Positions 15,000 through 24,930 are shown, counted from the first letter of the stretch. The stretch is 64,000 nt of DNA from Marinomonas sp. SBI8L (GCF_001624705.1 NZ_JSEO01000008.1:1-64000); one strand, 5' to 3'. A program made the numbers and translations. The notes: generated by a model not told the origin, from the letters alone.

Positions 15000-16601
15000 T
15001 TAGTCTTTAAAGGGAGAGAGTATAGTGGGGCTAGATTCTTGCGCTAAATCTGGGTGATCGAGCGTAAAATGCAAACCACGGCTTTCTTTACGTGTCATTG
15101 CAGATTTGATGATTAGTTTGGCAACCACAGCTAGGTTTCGTAACTCTAATAAATCATTACTTACCTTATAGTTACTATAAAACTCGTCGATTTCAGACAG
15201 TAATAAATCTACTCTGTGCTTGGCTCTAATAAGGCGTTTATCTGTTCTTACTATTCCCACGTAATCCCACATGAAGCGGCGCAGTTCATGCCAGTTATGG
15301 GCAATCACAACGTCTTCATCTGAGTTAGTTACTTGAGTTTCATCCCATGCTGGGATACTCGCTGGGTAGTAAGTAAGTTCGCCTGAATTAAGAATGTCTT
15401 GCGCTGCTGACCTTGCATATACAATGCACTCTAATAGTGAGTTACTAGCTAAGCGGTTAGCCCCATGAAGGCCAGTATAGGAGGTTTCGCCAACCGCATA
15501 TAAGTTGGCAAGATCTGTTTGTCCTTGCTGATTAACTAGCACGCCACCACAGGTGTAATGGGCTGCAGGCACGACAGGAATTGGTTCTTTTGTCATGTCA
15601 TAGCCATAACTTAGGCAACGCTCATAGATGGTTGGGAAATGAGATTTTATAAAATCACTGCCTTTATGCGTGATATCTAACAGCACATGATTCACCCCTA
15701 GACGTTTGATCTCATGGTCAATTGCTCTGGCAACCACGTCTCTAGGAGCAAGCTCTTTACGATCATCAAAGCGAGACATAAAAGCACTACCATCAGGTAG
15801 TAATAAACGTCCACCTTCACCACGAACGGCTTCAGAGATTAAGAAGGTTTTGGCTTTGGAGTCATAAAGACAGGTAGGGTGAAACTGATTAAACTCCATG
15901 TTTGCTACACGACAACCAGCACGCCAAGCCATAGCAATACCATCACCTGATGCGGTATCAGGGTTACTGGTATAAAGGTAAACTTTACTGGCACCACCGG
16001 TTGCTAATGCGACTTTGGCGGCTTTGAAAACATCTACTTCACCGGTTTTATGGTTCAAACTGTATAAGCCGATGCATTCATTTTCACTTTGATTCGCCTG
16101 ATTGACCTTGTGTTTAGTGATTAAGTCTATGGCAACGCGATCAGGGTAAAAGGTAATGTTAGGGTGCTTAGATGCATTGTCGATAAGAGTGTTCGAGATG
16201 GCTTGGCCTGTTGCATCTGCACTATGAATAATGCGTCTGTGGCTGTGACCACCTTCTTTTGTCAGGTGATAATGTTCACCGCCTTCATAACGAGTAAAAG
16301 GCACACCTTGTTCTATCAGCCAATCAATACTTTGTTTAGATTGCTCAACCGTAAAGCGCACTGCATCAGTATCGCCCAAATCAGCACCAGCTATCATGGT
16401 GTCTTTGATATGAGAGTCGACAGTATCCTTGTCGGATAAAACGGCAGCGACACCCCCTTGGGCATATAAAGTCGCGCCTTCGTGAATATCACCCTTGGTT
16501 AAAATGGCAACCTGGTGTTTATCTGCAAGCTCTAAAGCAAGGGTAAGCCCAGCTGCGCCAGCACCTACGATTAAAATGTCAGTTTGATATTCACGGCTCA
16601 T
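15000..16601 (-). CDS. nadB: L-aspartate oxidase
   Basis: This 533-aa flavoenzyme oxidises L-aspartate to iminoaspartate in de novo NAD synthesis. The N-terminal FAD-binding motif is VGAGAAGLTLALE. GATLYAQGGVAAV, HSHRRIIHSAD and AAHYTCGGVLVNQQGQT are family signatures, and a helical C-terminal domain follows, with length as expected. It is divergent from rpoE, the arrangement known from Pseudomonas. The partner genes nadA and nadC are not in the window. Confidence 0.96.
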   Translation of the reverse strand: MSREYQTDILIVGAGAAGLTLALELADKHQVAILTKGDIHEGATLYAQGGVAAVLSDKDTVDSHIKDTMIAGADLGDTDAVRFTVEQSKQSIDWLIEQGVPFTRYEGGEHYHLTKEGGHSHRRIIHSADATGQAISNTLIDNASKHPNITFYPDRVAIDLITKHKVNQANQSENECIGLYSLNHKTGEVDVFKAAKVALATGGASKVYLYTSNPDTASGDGIAMAWRAGCRVANMEFNQFHPTCLYDSKAKTFLISEAVRGEGGRLLLPDGSAFMSRFDDRKELAPRDVVARAIDHEIKRLGVNHVLLDITHKGSDFIKSHFPTIYERCLSYGYDMTKEPIPVVPAAHYTCGGVLVNQQGQTDLANLYAVGETSYTGLHGANRLASNSLLECIVYARSAAQDILNSGELTYYPASIPAWDETQVTNSDEDVVIAHNWHELRRFMWDYVGIVRTDKRLIRAKHRVDLLLSEIDEFYSNYKVSNDLLELRNLAVVAKLIIKSAMTRKESRGLHFTLDHPDLAQESSPTILSPFKD

Positions 16602-16923
16602 TATTTGTTCTAATTCAACTGTAAAAGATTAATGGTACTATTGTTAACCTCGCTATGGGAATACTTGCCTGTTTTGAAAACGACGTGATGATGCAATTTT
16701 ATGCAGCTGGGCAGTAATAATTTGATTGAAAATAGTGAGATTGAATTGATAAAGGCGATTTAGTCCTTATTTCTTAGGATTACTTTGTCCTAAATTTTCT
16801 TTAAAGTGACTGGCTAGATGGTTTTAGTCAAAATTTATATGAACTAGTTATTGATCCAGTGGTCAACCAATAACAATAAGGTTGTAAAGGCGCTGGAAAA
16901 TAATGGTTTTGAATGAGGTGCCT
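16602..16923. other. nadB-rpoE divergent control region
   Basis: About 320 bp without a gene. It must contain the nadB promoter and the sigma-E operon promoters. A sigma-E-like site is proposed at 16841-16867. Nothing else was recognised. Confidence 0.5.
16841..16867 (+). promoter_or_regulatory. Possible autoregulated sigma-E promoter of rpoE
   Basis: GAACTA (16841-16846), a 16-bp spacer and TCAAC (16863-16867) resemble the sigma-E consensus GAACTT-N16-TCTGA. The -35 is close and the -10 poor. The site is about 57 bp upstream of the start codon. Sigma-E operons are usually autoregulated (family knowledge). Confidence 0.35.
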
Positions 16924-17511
16924 ATGCAGCACAGTTCATCTTCCGACCAAGAGTTGGTTGAAAGAGTTCAAAATGGTGATAAAAAAGCCTTTGATTTATT
17001 GGTTTTAAAGTACCAATACAAGGTGATGGGCCTTATTGGACGATATGTTTCAGATAAACATGAAGTCATGGATGTTGCCCAAGAAAGTTTTATTAAAGCC
17101 TATCGTGCGATTGGTAACTTTCGTGGAGACAGTGCCTTTTATACATGGCTATATCGTATTGCTGTTAACACAGCAAAAAATTACTTGGTTGGACGTAATC
17201 GTCGACCTCCAAGTTCTGATGTTGCCTTGGATGATGAAGAGGAATATACGGTATTTGATGCCTTAGCTGATGTGGATACGCCTGACGCAACCTTAAACAA
17301 GGATCGTCTTGAAGCAGCTATTTATGAAACCATTGAGCATTTACCTGAAGAGCTGAAAACAGCCATCAGGTTACGTGAATTTGATGGTTTAAGTTATGAG
17401 GATATCGCTCAGATAATGGGATGTCCTGTTGGAACGGTTCGGTCACGTATATTTAGAGCACGTGATGCGATAGAAAAACGCATTCGTCCTTTTATGGGCG
17501 GGGGAGAGTAA
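16924..17511 (+). CDS. rpoE: RNA polymerase sigma factor RpoE (AlgU-type)
   Basis: This ECF sigma factor of about 195 aa directs transcription of the envelope-stress regulon. Region 2 spans AFDLLVLKYQYKVMGLI to FYTWLYRIAVNTAKN, and region 4 spans LPEELKTAIRLREFDGLSYEDIAQIMGCPVGTVRSRIFRAR. ATG 16924 is chosen because GAGG at 16915-16918 precedes it well; an in-frame ATG at 16903 has no such site. The gene is followed after one base by the anti-sigma gene, then rseB, rseC and degP, the AlgU-MucABCD order of pseudomonads. Confidence 0.95.
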   Translation: MQHSSSSDQELVERVQNGDKKAFDLLVLKYQYKVMGLIGRYVSDKHEVMDVAQESFIKAYRAIGNFRGDSAFYTWLYRIAVNTAKNYLVGRNRRPPSSDVALDDEEEYTVFDALADVDTPDATLNKDRLEAAIYETIEHLPEELKTAIRLREFDGLSYEDIAQIMGCPVGTVRSRIFRARDAIEKRIRPFMGGGE

Positions 17512-17512
17512 A

Positions 17513-18157
17513 ATGGTGAGCAAGCAAGAGCAGAATGATCGTTTAGCTGAAAGCTTATCAAGCTTGTTTGATGATCACTGTGAGGCAGCTGAGATTGATG
17601 AAATCTTAGAGCAGGACGCAAAAGAGTGGCAGGAGAAAATGCATGCCTATGCATTGACCAGCTCTATTTTGAGTTCTGATAATCAAGTGGATCATTTGGC
17701 GACAGATTTAGTTGCAAGAGTGCGAGAAGGTATAGAGAGATTAGAAGATGAAGATGCCAAGCAAGGTGAAAATGTGGTGTCTTTTGATCAATTTCAAGCG
17801 CCTCAAGCCGCGCCTATAACAGAAGAAAAAGCGCCAAAAGAATCAAAAGTACATTTTATCAAGCAAACCGTGTCTGGCTTGGCGATGGCTGCCAGTGTGG
17901 CTTTTGTTGTGATTGGTGGTGGATCATACCTGTTAGAAGGTGAGACAAACCCTCAAACACCTGCTTTAGCACAGGCCCCAAGTCTAGCTTTGCCGATAGA
18001 TGTGAAACCTTTGCAGCAAGTGAGTGCTGAAATCGAGTTAGACAATAAGCGTCTACAACGTTACTTACGCCAGCATGCAGAGCAATCAACTATGGCGGCG
18101 GGCCAAGGTATGTTACCTATGGCGCGTGTTGTTAGCTATCCTGTTGAGCAGAAGTAA
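17513..18157 (+). CDS. rseA: Anti-sigma-E factor RseA/MucA
   Basis: This 214-aa single-pass inner-membrane protein should hold RpoE inactive until regulated proteolysis frees it. The N-terminal cytoplasmic part (RLAESLSSLFDDHCEAAEIDEIL) is the sigma-binding RseA_N pattern. One membrane segment lies near 122-142 (VSGLAMAASVAFVVIGGGSYLL), and a periplasmic tail follows. It begins one base after the rpoE stop, so it is tightly coupled to its target. It is homologous in place and architecture to MucA. Confidence 0.92.
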   Translation: MVSKQEQNDRLAESLSSLFDDHCEAAEIDEILEQDAKEWQEKMHAYALTSSILSSDNQVDHLATDLVARVREGIERLEDEDAKQGENVVSFDQFQAPQAAPITEEKAPKESKVHFIKQTVSGLAMAASVAFVVIGGGSYLLEGETNPQTPALAQAPSLALPIDVKPLQQVSAEIELDNKRLQRYLRQHAEQSTMAAGQGMLPMARVVSYPVEQK

Positions 18158-18169
18158 GGTGCGTTTTAT

Positions 18170-19123
18170 ATGCTTTTAAGACGCATTGGTTTAGTTTCGG
18201 TCACACTTGTCGCGCTTTTAGCGAATAGTGTGTCAGCTCAGGATGTTTCGGGATTAGGTTTGATGAACCGTATGGTCGAAGCCTTTTCTACCTTGAGTTA
18301 TGAAGGCGTGTTTGTACGTTCTCATGATTCTCACATGAATAGCATGCAAGTTCGCCATAGTGTGATTGATGGGGTTGAATATGAAAGCTTATTAGACTTA
18401 GACGGAGAAAAGATAGAAGTCATTCGAATCGATGACAGTGTTATCTGTGTTTATCCAAATATGTCCTTTGCTAACAATACAGACCCTATTACGGCACCTT
18501 TTAAACGCTTTAAAGAGTTTAATGGCGAAAGACTGCAAAAAGGCTATAACTTTGTTGTGACAGATAAAGGCTTGGTTGCTGGCCGCCGTGCGCAAAAGTT
18601 AGAGTTAAGACCAAGAGATCAATACCGTTATGGTCATGAGTTTTGGTTAGATATAGAAACGGGCTTTTTGCTAAAGCACGATACGTTAAAATCGAATGGT
18701 AAAGTGCTAGATAGAGTACAATTTACCTCTTTAAATGTATCGCCGAATCTAACTAAAAACGACTTCGTGCCACGTATGGGAACCTACTCGGAGCATGTGA
18801 TTGAAGTCACACCTAAGTCTGTTACCAGTGATTGGGTGTTTGATTGGTTACCAGCAGGGTTTGCGCCTGTTTGGCGTGGTGCAAGGCAGATAAATGATAA
18901 AGCGTCTATGATGCTATTATCGGATGGTATGACATCCATTTCGATTTTTGTTGAAGCGACAAACGTGCAAAAACCGCTAACTATCATGAGTATGGGGACA
19001 ACAATTGCGGGCGAGAAAAGTAGCATGATGAATGGCTCTCCTTTCTTGCTAACGGCTGTGGGCGAAGTGCCTGATGCGACTATTCGTAAACTCCTTACCG
19101 TGATTATGCCGAGGCAAAAATAA
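18170..19123 (+). CDS. rseB: Periplasmic sigma-E regulator RseB/MucB
   Basis: This 317-aa protein has a signal peptide (about 1-24) and the RseB two-domain pattern: the MucB/RseB N-terminal lipoprotein-like domain (LGLMNRMVEAFSTLSYEGVFVRSH) and a C-terminal domain beginning near the WVFDWLPAGF segment. It protects the anti-sigma factor from the site-1 protease and senses lipid or lipopolysaccharide signals (family knowledge). Spacing to rseA is 12 bp, and its stop overlaps the rseC start. Confidence 0.93.
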   Translation: MLLRRIGLVSVTLVALLANSVSAQDVSGLGLMNRMVEAFSTLSYEGVFVRSHDSHMNSMQVRHSVIDGVEYESLLDLDGEKIEVIRIDDSVICVYPNMSFANNTDPITAPFKRFKEFNGERLQKGYNFVVTDKGLVAGRRAQKLELRPRDQYRYGHEFWLDIETGFLLKHDTLKSNGKVLDRVQFTSLNVSPNLTKNDFVPRMGTYSEHVIEVTPKSVTSDWVFDWLPAGFAPVWRGARQINDKASMMLLSDGMTSISIFVEATNVQKPLTIMSMGTTIAGEKSSMMNGSPFLLTAVGEVPDATIRKLLTVIMPRQK

Positions 19124-19587
19124 TGGTAGAAGAAAGTGGCATAGTACTTTCTGTTAGTGATGGCTTTGCCGAGGTAGAAACGGTTCGTACAAGTAGTTGC
19201 ACTGCTTGCCAAGCCAAATCTGCCTGTGGCCATCATGCCATAGCAAAAGTATCCTCAAGTAATCGTATGCGTATGATGGTGAGTGATACATTTGCTAGCC
19301 AAGTTGGTCAAGAGGTGGTTGTAGGTATCCCTGAAGATACTTTACTAAAAGCCTCTATATGGATGTATTTAGTACCTCTTTTAGGCTTGGTCTTAGGTGC
19401 TGTTTTACCTAGTTTAGTCAGTGATGAGTCAATATTTGCTGCTATTGGTTCCATTCTCGGTTTAGCGACGGGCTTGTACTTTGCGAGAAAAGTGTCCCTT
19501 GCGCATGTGAATGATCCAGACTTCCAACCAAAAATTTTGTCTATCAAGACGAAACCAATCCAAAACATTGATGTCTTACAGTTGTAA
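19123..19587 (+). CDS. rseC: SoxR-reducing/RseC family membrane protein
   Basis: This 154-aa inner-membrane protein is third in the sigma-E operon after the regulators. The N-terminal domain has the conserved cysteine cluster CTACQAKSACGHH. Two membrane helices follow (about 83-100, ASIWMYLVPLLGLVLGAVLP, and about 108-125). RseC/MucC modulates sigma-E activity and relatives act in SoxR reduction; the exact role is uncertain. The start codon overlaps the rseB stop by one base. Confidence 0.9.
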   Translation: MVEESGIVLSVSDGFAEVETVRTSSCTACQAKSACGHHAIAKVSSSNRMRMMVSDTFASQVGQEVVVGIPEDTLLKASIWMYLVPLLGLVLGAVLPSLVSDESIFAAIGSILGLATGLYFARKVSLAHVNDPDFQPKILSIKTKPIQNIDVLQL

Positions 19588-19737
19588 CCAATTGTTTTAT
19601 AAGCTTTAAAAATACAGCCTTAAAATAACTGGATATTACTTAAGACTTAATTTTTACTTAATAAAAAAGTGATTTACTCTTTTTATAAGACTTAACAACG
19701 AGTCTAAATGCTCTGACGTTATAAAGGAGACGAGCTA

Positions 19738-21132
19738 ATGATAAAACGTTTAAACCCTCTTTATATTGGGTTGCTTAGCTTATTTGCTGTGGCAAGTATG
19801 AGCGCCAAAGCAATGCAATTACCTGATTTTACTGAGCTGGTGGAAGATTCATCACCTGCTGTCGTTAATATAAGTACAGAACAGCTACCTTCGACAGCAC
19901 AAGGTCAACCTCAATTGAACCCAAATGCAAAAGAATTGAACGAGTTCTTTCGTCACTTCTTTGGCCAACAACCATTAGATAAGCAACCAAAACGTAAGCA
20001 AAGGAACTCATTAGGTTCTGGTTTTATTATCTCTGCAGATGGTTACGTTCTTACTAATAACCATGTCATTGATGGTGCTGATATTATTCATGTGCGTTTA
20101 AATGATAGACGCGAATACGAAGCTAAGCTGGTGGGCACAGATAAAAGGACAGACCTTGCTTTATTAAAAATTGAAGCAGAAGACCTACCAACAGTGACCA
20201 TAGGTGATTCAGATAATATGAAGCCGGGTCAATGGGTATTGGCTATAGGATCACCATTTGGTTTTGATTACACAGTAACCGCCGGCATCGTTAGTGCGTT
20301 AGGCCGCAACCTACCTTCTGATAACTATGTACCTTTTATTCAAACAGATGTAGCTATTAACCCAGGTAATTCAGGTGGACCACTTTTCAACTTAGATGGT
20401 GAAGTAATAGGTATTAACTCACAAATCTATACCCGTTCTGGTGGCTTCATGGGGGTATCTTTTGCGATTCCTTCTAACCTAGTCATGTCAGTTGTAGATC
20501 AGTTGAAAAACGAAGGGCGTGTAACTCGAGCTTGGTTAGGTGTGATTATCCAAGATGTGAGTAGTGATCTGGCTGAATCATTTGGCTTAGACCGCCCAAG
20601 TGGTGCACTTGTTAGCCGAGTTATTCCTGACTCTCCAGCACAAGAAGCGGGTTTGATTGATGGGGACATTATTCTTGAGTTTAACAATGAAATCATTGAG
20701 CAATCTTCAGAATTACCTTATCGAGTGGGTGGATTAAAAGCAGGTGATGTTGCTAAGTCAATTATTTACCGTAATGGTAAAAAAATGGAATTGAGCTTCA
20801 CCTTGAAGAATTATCCAAGTGAGCCTGATCAATTGACTAAAACACAACAACAAGAAAACCGTTTAGGTATGGTTGTGGGTGAAATCTCTGATGACATGCT
20901 GCGCCGTTTAAACATTCGTGGTGGTGTTGTCATTGAGCAAGTGATTGGTGGCTCAGCGGCTCGTAATGGTCTACAACAAGGTGATGTAATTACCATGTTA
21001 AATGGTACTAGCATTGACAGTGTTGAGCGTTTCCTTGGTAGTGTTAGTGCTATCCCTGCGAATCACTCTGTACCTATGCGTGTGATTCGTGATGGTTACC
21101 CTATGTTTATTCCTTTTAAAATTGTGGAATAA
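19738..21132 (+). CDS. degP: DegP/MucD-type periplasmic serine endoprotease
   Basis: This 464-aa HtrA-family protease/chaperone has a signal peptide (about 1-25). The trypsin-like domain carries the catalytic triad His109 (TNNHV), Asp139 (RTDLALL) and Ser212 (GNSGGP), followed by two PDZ domains (about 270-360 and 375-460). It degrades misfolded envelope proteins and sits last in the rpoE operon as mucD does in Pseudomonas. A good GGAG ribosome-binding site precedes ATG 19738. A 150-bp gap before it may hold a second promoter; a weak sigma-E-like pair there was not accepted. Confidence 0.95.
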   Translation: MIKRLNPLYIGLLSLFAVASMSAKAMQLPDFTELVEDSSPAVVNISTEQLPSTAQGQPQLNPNAKELNEFFRHFFGQQPLDKQPKRKQRNSLGSGFIISADGYVLTNNHVIDGADIIHVRLNDRREYEAKLVGTDKRTDLALLKIEAEDLPTVTIGDSDNMKPGQWVLAIGSPFGFDYTVTAGIVSALGRNLPSDNYVPFIQTDVAINPGNSGGPLFNLDGEVIGINSQIYTRSGGFMGVSFAIPSNLVMSVVDQLKNEGRVTRAWLGVIIQDVSSDLAESFGLDRPSGALVSRVIPDSPAQEAGLIDGDIILEFNNEIIEQSSELPYRVGGLKAGDVAKSIIYRNGKKMELSFTLKNYPSEPDQLTKTQQQENRLGMVVGEISDDMLRRLNIRGGVVIEQVIGGSAARNGLQQGDVITMLNGTSIDSVERFLGSVSAIPANHSVPMRVIRDGYPMFIPFKIVE

Positions 21133-21159
21133 CAAGTACAACTAAAAGTGAATGTAAAA

Positions 21160-21193
21160 AAGCCTAAGTAGATGTCGCTACTTAGGCTTTTTT
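21160..21193. terminator. Bidirectional terminator between degP and argA
   Basis: A perfect 12-bp stem AAGCCTAAGTAG / CTACTTAGGCTT with a 6-nt loop is flanked by an A-run and a T-run. It serves degP (plus) and the convergent argA (minus). Confidence 0.88.
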
Positions 21194-21215
21194 GATGTCA
21201 CGAATTTATGAGTGA

Positions 21216-22538
21216 TTATAGTTTTTTTATGAAAATCTTAGAGTTTCTTTGGTAGTTATAGAGGCTCTGTTTTGCATTTGGGATTGCTGATAGGCTATCT
21301 GCCTTAAAGCCACGTTCGATAAACCAGTGAGCGGTTCGTGTGGTTAACAAAAAGAGTTTATTAAGCCCCTGTTTTCTAGCAGACCTTTCTATGCCTTTGA
21401 GGAGCCTATCCCCACGACGTCCGCCACGATAGCTTGGATCAACTGCGACACAGGCAAGCTCGCCTAACGACTCATCTTCAAAAGCATATAGAGCGGCGCA
21501 AGCAACAATGGCGTTATCTCTCTCTATCAAGATAAAGCGATCTATTTCATTTTCAAGCAACTCTCTAGAGCGTCTTACTAAAGTACCGTTGGCTTCTAGC
21601 GGTGCTAAGAGAGCCATCATACCGCCCACATCATCTATGGTGGCTTGCCTTAACTGTTCGTAGCTATCCTCGTCTATCATGGTGCCAGCCCCTTCACGAG
21701 TGAATAGCTCACGGATGAGGCCGCCATTTTCATTAAAGGAGATAAGGTGTGCCCTAGGCACGGCATTACGAACGGCTTGGATACAAGCTTGTAAGGCCAG
21801 CTTAATTTCATTATTCGATGAAAGCTTTTCGAGCAAGCGTTCGGCGTCCTTTGCTAATAGTTCAGAAACCAGTTCACCTTTATCCGAGAAGATACCTTCT
21901 TCAGAATTAAGCATGATGAGTTTGTCTGCTTTCAGCTGAATGGCGGCTTGGGTCGCTACCTCTTCACCTTTTAGATTGAATACTTCACCAGTAGGTGAAT
22001 AACCTAAATGTGAAAGCAGCACCATGTTGTCATCATTTAGCAATTTATTAATGGCTTCGGCGTCAATTCGTCTTACTTCACCTGAGTGTCCAAAATCTAT
22101 GCCATCAACCACACCAAGCGGTCTGGCAATAACATGATTACCACTGCAAATTTTAAGTCGTGTACCGGCCATAGGGGTATTTGCGAGCGCCATGGATAAT
22201 TGCGCTTCTATCTGCACTCGAACCCCTGCAGATGCTTGAATAATAGGAAGCAGTTGCTCTTGTGGGGTAATGCGGCAAGCTTTATGTAGTTTGCTCGTTA
22301 ATGCCTCTCTCTCGAAAATACGATTGATCTGTGATCGGGCACCGTGAACTATGACGAGTCGAATACCAAGTGAATCCATCAGTGCAAGGTCACTAATGAT
22401 ATTGGAGAATTGTGCGGATTCAGCCGCTTCACCTGGGATAAAAATTACGAAAGTTTTATCCCTGTGAGCGTTAATGTAAGGCGATGAATGGCGAAACCAG
22501 TCAACGTAACTCAAGTCAAAGTTCAGATCGTCAGACAC
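21216..22538 (-). CDS. argA: Amino-acid N-acetyltransferase (N-acetylglutamate synthase)
   Basis: This 440-aa bifunctional-looking NAGS makes N-acetylglutamate, the first step of arginine synthesis. The N-terminal amino-acid-kinase-like domain (about 1-290; IPGEAAES and IVHGARSQI) is regulatory and binds arginine. The C-terminal GNAT domain carries the acetyl-CoA loop near VDPSYRGGRRGDRLL. Length is normal for the classical ArgA. It is followed upstream on the same strand by argE with a 66-bp gap, so the pair may be co-transcribed. Confidence 0.95.
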   Translation of the reverse strand: MSDDLNFDLSYVDWFRHSSPYINAHRDKTFVIFIPGEAAESAQFSNIISDLALMDSLGIRLVIVHGARSQINRIFEREALTSKLHKACRITPQEQLLPIIQASAGVRVQIEAQLSMALANTPMAGTRLKICSGNHVIARPLGVVDGIDFGHSGEVRRIDAEAINKLLNDDNMVLLSHLGYSPTGEVFNLKGEEVATQAAIQLKADKLIMLNSEEGIFSDKGELVSELLAKDAERLLEKLSSNNEIKLALQACIQAVRNAVPRAHLISFNENGGLIRELFTREGAGTMIDEDSYEQLRQATIDDVGGMMALLAPLEANGTLVRRSRELLENEIDRFILIERDNAIVACAALYAFEDESLGELACVAVDPSYRGGRRGDRLLKGIERSARKQGLNKLFLLTTRTAHWFIERGFKADSLSAIPNAKQSLYNYQRNSKIFIKKL

Positions 22539-22604
22539 GTTAAACCTCTTGGTCTGGGGGTATTAAATAAAATGTTGCTTAGTGTAACCTGTTTGTTCCA
22601 TGAT

Positions 22605-23756
22605 TTATGCCTCTAGACAATATCGTCGTACTAAAGATCGAATTAAATCTTGCATAGGCGTAATTTGATCTAGTGCTAAATATTCATTTGGCTGATGGGC
22701 TTGATCAATAGAGCCTGGCCCTAGCACTAGGGTTTCCATTCCCATTTGATTTAAAAAAGGCCCTTCAGTTGCGAAAGCAACCGTATCAGCTTTTTTCTTG
22801 GTTAAAGCTTCACAGGCTTTGACTATGTCGGATTCGAGACTAGTGGCAAAAGAGGGTACATCAGGGAACAAGTGTTCCAATTGAATTTTGGTGCCAGTGC
22901 GCTCCGCTATGATTGGTAGTCTCTGTTCAATTTCTGCGATTAAAGCTTGATTGCTCATACCGGGAAGCGCACGAATATCGAAATCAATATCACAGCCTGC
23001 ACAAATTCGGTTAGGGCTATCACCTCCATGAATACAGCCTAAATTGAGAGTAGGGTAGTCAATGGCAAAGTCAGCATTCTGATATTGAGCTTTTAGTTCT
23101 TGGCGAAATGACATGAGTTCAGACATAACGGCATGCATGGCATCCATAGCGTTATTGCCCAAGTTTGGGTTTGAAGAGTGACCACTTTTCCCTGTCACAC
23201 GGATACGCTCCATCATAATGCCTTTGTGGGCATAAATAGGTGTCAGAGAGGTAGGCTCACCGATCAAAGCATATCTGGCTTTAAGTTTGCCGCTTTCAAC
23301 CAAGGCGCGTGCGCCATTCATCGAACTTTCTTCATCTGCGGTAGCAAGTACGATAAGAGGTTGTTTGATCGGGCTCTGGCACATGTCTTTGACCGCATCT
23401 AAAACAATGGCAAAAAAGCCTTTCATATCACAGGTTCCAAGGCCAAATAGTTTCTGTTCTCGCTCTGTTAATGTAAAAGGGTCGGATTGCCAACGGCCTT
23501 CATCAAAAGGAACTGTATCTGTGTGACCGGATAAGACCAAACCGCCATCGCCTTCTCCAAGCGTGGCAACAAGGTTGTACTTCTCCAAGGGGCCTGCAAG
23601 CTTGATAACTTCACATTTAAACCCTAAATGGCTCAGCCAGTCCTCGAGCAACTCGATAACGGCTTTGTTAGACATGTCCCACTGTGATTGGCTACTACTG
23701 ATAGAAGGGGCAGTAATCAGCTGTCCCATCATATTAATAAGTGTTGGCAATGACAT
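22605..23756 (-). CDS. argE: Acetylornithine deacetylase
   Basis: This 383-aa M20-family zinc hydrolase removes acetate from N-acetylornithine in arginine synthesis. SGHTDTVPFD holds the first metal His/Asp, GTCDMKGF the bridging Asp, TADEESSMNGA the catalytic Glu pair, and GEPTSL and GPGSIDQAHQPNEY further ligands. The central dimerisation lid domain is present. It lies upstream of argA on the same strand, giving an argE-argA pair, and diverges from the CYTH-domain gene. Confidence 0.93.
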   Translation of the reverse strand: MSLPTLINMMGQLITAPSISSSQSQWDMSNKAVIELLEDWLSHLGFKCEVIKLAGPLEKYNLVATLGEGDGGLVLSGHTDTVPFDEGRWQSDPFTLTEREQKLFGLGTCDMKGFFAIVLDAVKDMCQSPIKQPLIVLATADEESSMNGARALVESGKLKARYALIGEPTSLTPIYAHKGIMMERIRVTGKSGHSSNPNLGNNAMDAMHAVMSELMSFRQELKAQYQNADFAIDYPTLNLGCIHGGDSPNRICAGCDIDFDIRALPGMSNQALIAEIEQRLPIIAERTGTKIQLEHLFPDVPSFATSLESDIVKACEALTKKKADTVAFATEGPFLNQMGMETLVLGPGSIDQAHQPNEYLALDQITPMQDLIRSLVRRYCLEA

Positions 23757-23907
23757 AAGTTTCTCCTTGAAGTTAATTATTTTGCCTGAACCAAGGGTGA
23801 AAGCTACTGATTCTGATAAACTGCCAGAACTTTTTTTATTTTTCTCTGTTGCTAGGCTTATATATGCCCCTTTTTATAACAGAGAGTGACACTGATGAGG
23901 TTTTATC

Positions 23908-24852
23908 ATGGCAATGGAACTTGAGCTTAAGTTAATGATTCAGAAGGATCACCTTAACTTAGCCTATGACTTTTTAAATGCAATTTGCCAACAGGAGCCT
24001 GAGTGTCATGCAGAACCAAGTCTTCAACTGATGAATGGCTACTTTGATACTCAAGATAAAACCTTAATGAATGCTGGCATTGCCTTACGCATTCGAGCGA
24101 TTAACGAACGCTATATCCAGACGCTAAAGACACGAGGCTCTAACCGTATTGGTATGCATGCTCGTGGCGAGTGGGAATGGGATATTAAAGAAGACAAGCT
24201 GGAGCTTGAGCGTTTAACAGATGAGATGTTACCTGAGTCCTTACATGATAGAGCTTGGGAAAAAGGTCTAGAACAAGTATTTCGTACCGACTTTGAACGT
24301 CAAATCTGGTTGATTAAAGCCACTAACACCTTGATGGAAGTGGTGTGTGATCAAGGTGAAGTGACTTCTCCCTATGGTAAGGACCAAATCAGTGAACTCG
24401 AATTAGAATTAAAATCTGGTGATGAGATTGCTTTGTATGATTTTGCCAGTCGTTTAGCCCTTACTGTGCCAGTACAAGTGAGTACCGTGAGTAAAGCGCA
24501 GAAAGGAGTGCGTTTAAAAGATAATAAGATTGAACTACCAGATGCACTCAGTGAAAATGCCAGTGCTATAGAGCAGGGGGCTTTTTGGTATGAAACCTGG
24601 TTAGTTTACTGGGAAGCCATGTGTTTTTATGATGATATTGCTTTTCTAACCCCTGTGTATGATGCCATGGATCAGCTAGCTAACTTTGTTAGCCCTTTAT
24701 TAGCTCAGGACCTAGTGAATCTTGAAACCCTAATGAAACGTAAAATGATGCAGCTTGATTCTGAGTCACCATTACCGCTGACTGCACTTTTAGAAACGGG
24801 ACAGTCCATGCTAGCCATCGCCCGTTGGCTTAATAGACAAAATAGTCAGTAA
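23908..24852 (+). CDS. CYTH-domain inorganic triphosphatase-like protein
   Basis: This 314-aa protein starts with the CYTH signature MELELKL (ExExK), which lines a tunnel binding triphosphate and divalent metal. Later basic and acidic strands (ALRIRAINERYIQTLKTRG; LMEVVCDQGEV; SELELELKSGD) complete the barrel through about residue 200. The C-terminal 100 residues are a short CHAD-like helical tail, shorter than in E. coli YgiF (433 aa). Tripolyphosphate hydrolysis is the likely activity by family. In E. coli ygiF is also next to glnE, which supports the call. Confidence 0.85.
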   Translation: MAMELELKLMIQKDHLNLAYDFLNAICQQEPECHAEPSLQLMNGYFDTQDKTLMNAGIALRIRAINERYIQTLKTRGSNRIGMHARGEWEWDIKEDKLELERLTDEMLPESLHDRAWEKGLEQVFRTDFERQIWLIKATNTLMEVVCDQGEVTSPYGKDQISELELELKSGDEIALYDFASRLALTVPVQVSTVSKAQKGVRLKDNKIELPDALSENASAIEQGAFWYETWLVYWEAMCFYDDIAFLTPVYDAMDQLANFVSPLLAQDLVNLETLMKRKMMQLDSESPLPLTALLETGQSMLAIARWLNRQNSQ

Positions 24853-24930
24853 TCTGGCTGTGTCTTCAGTGACTTTAAATCAAATTATAAATTTGTTGCG
24901 ATCGATATTGCTCTTGTTGTCGAGGTGAAA

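Noticed and set aside
19688-19716. AGACTT ... TCTGA pair upstream of degP as a sigma-E promoter
   Set aside because: The -35 matches at only four of six bases and the spacer is 18 bp, outside the usual 16-17.
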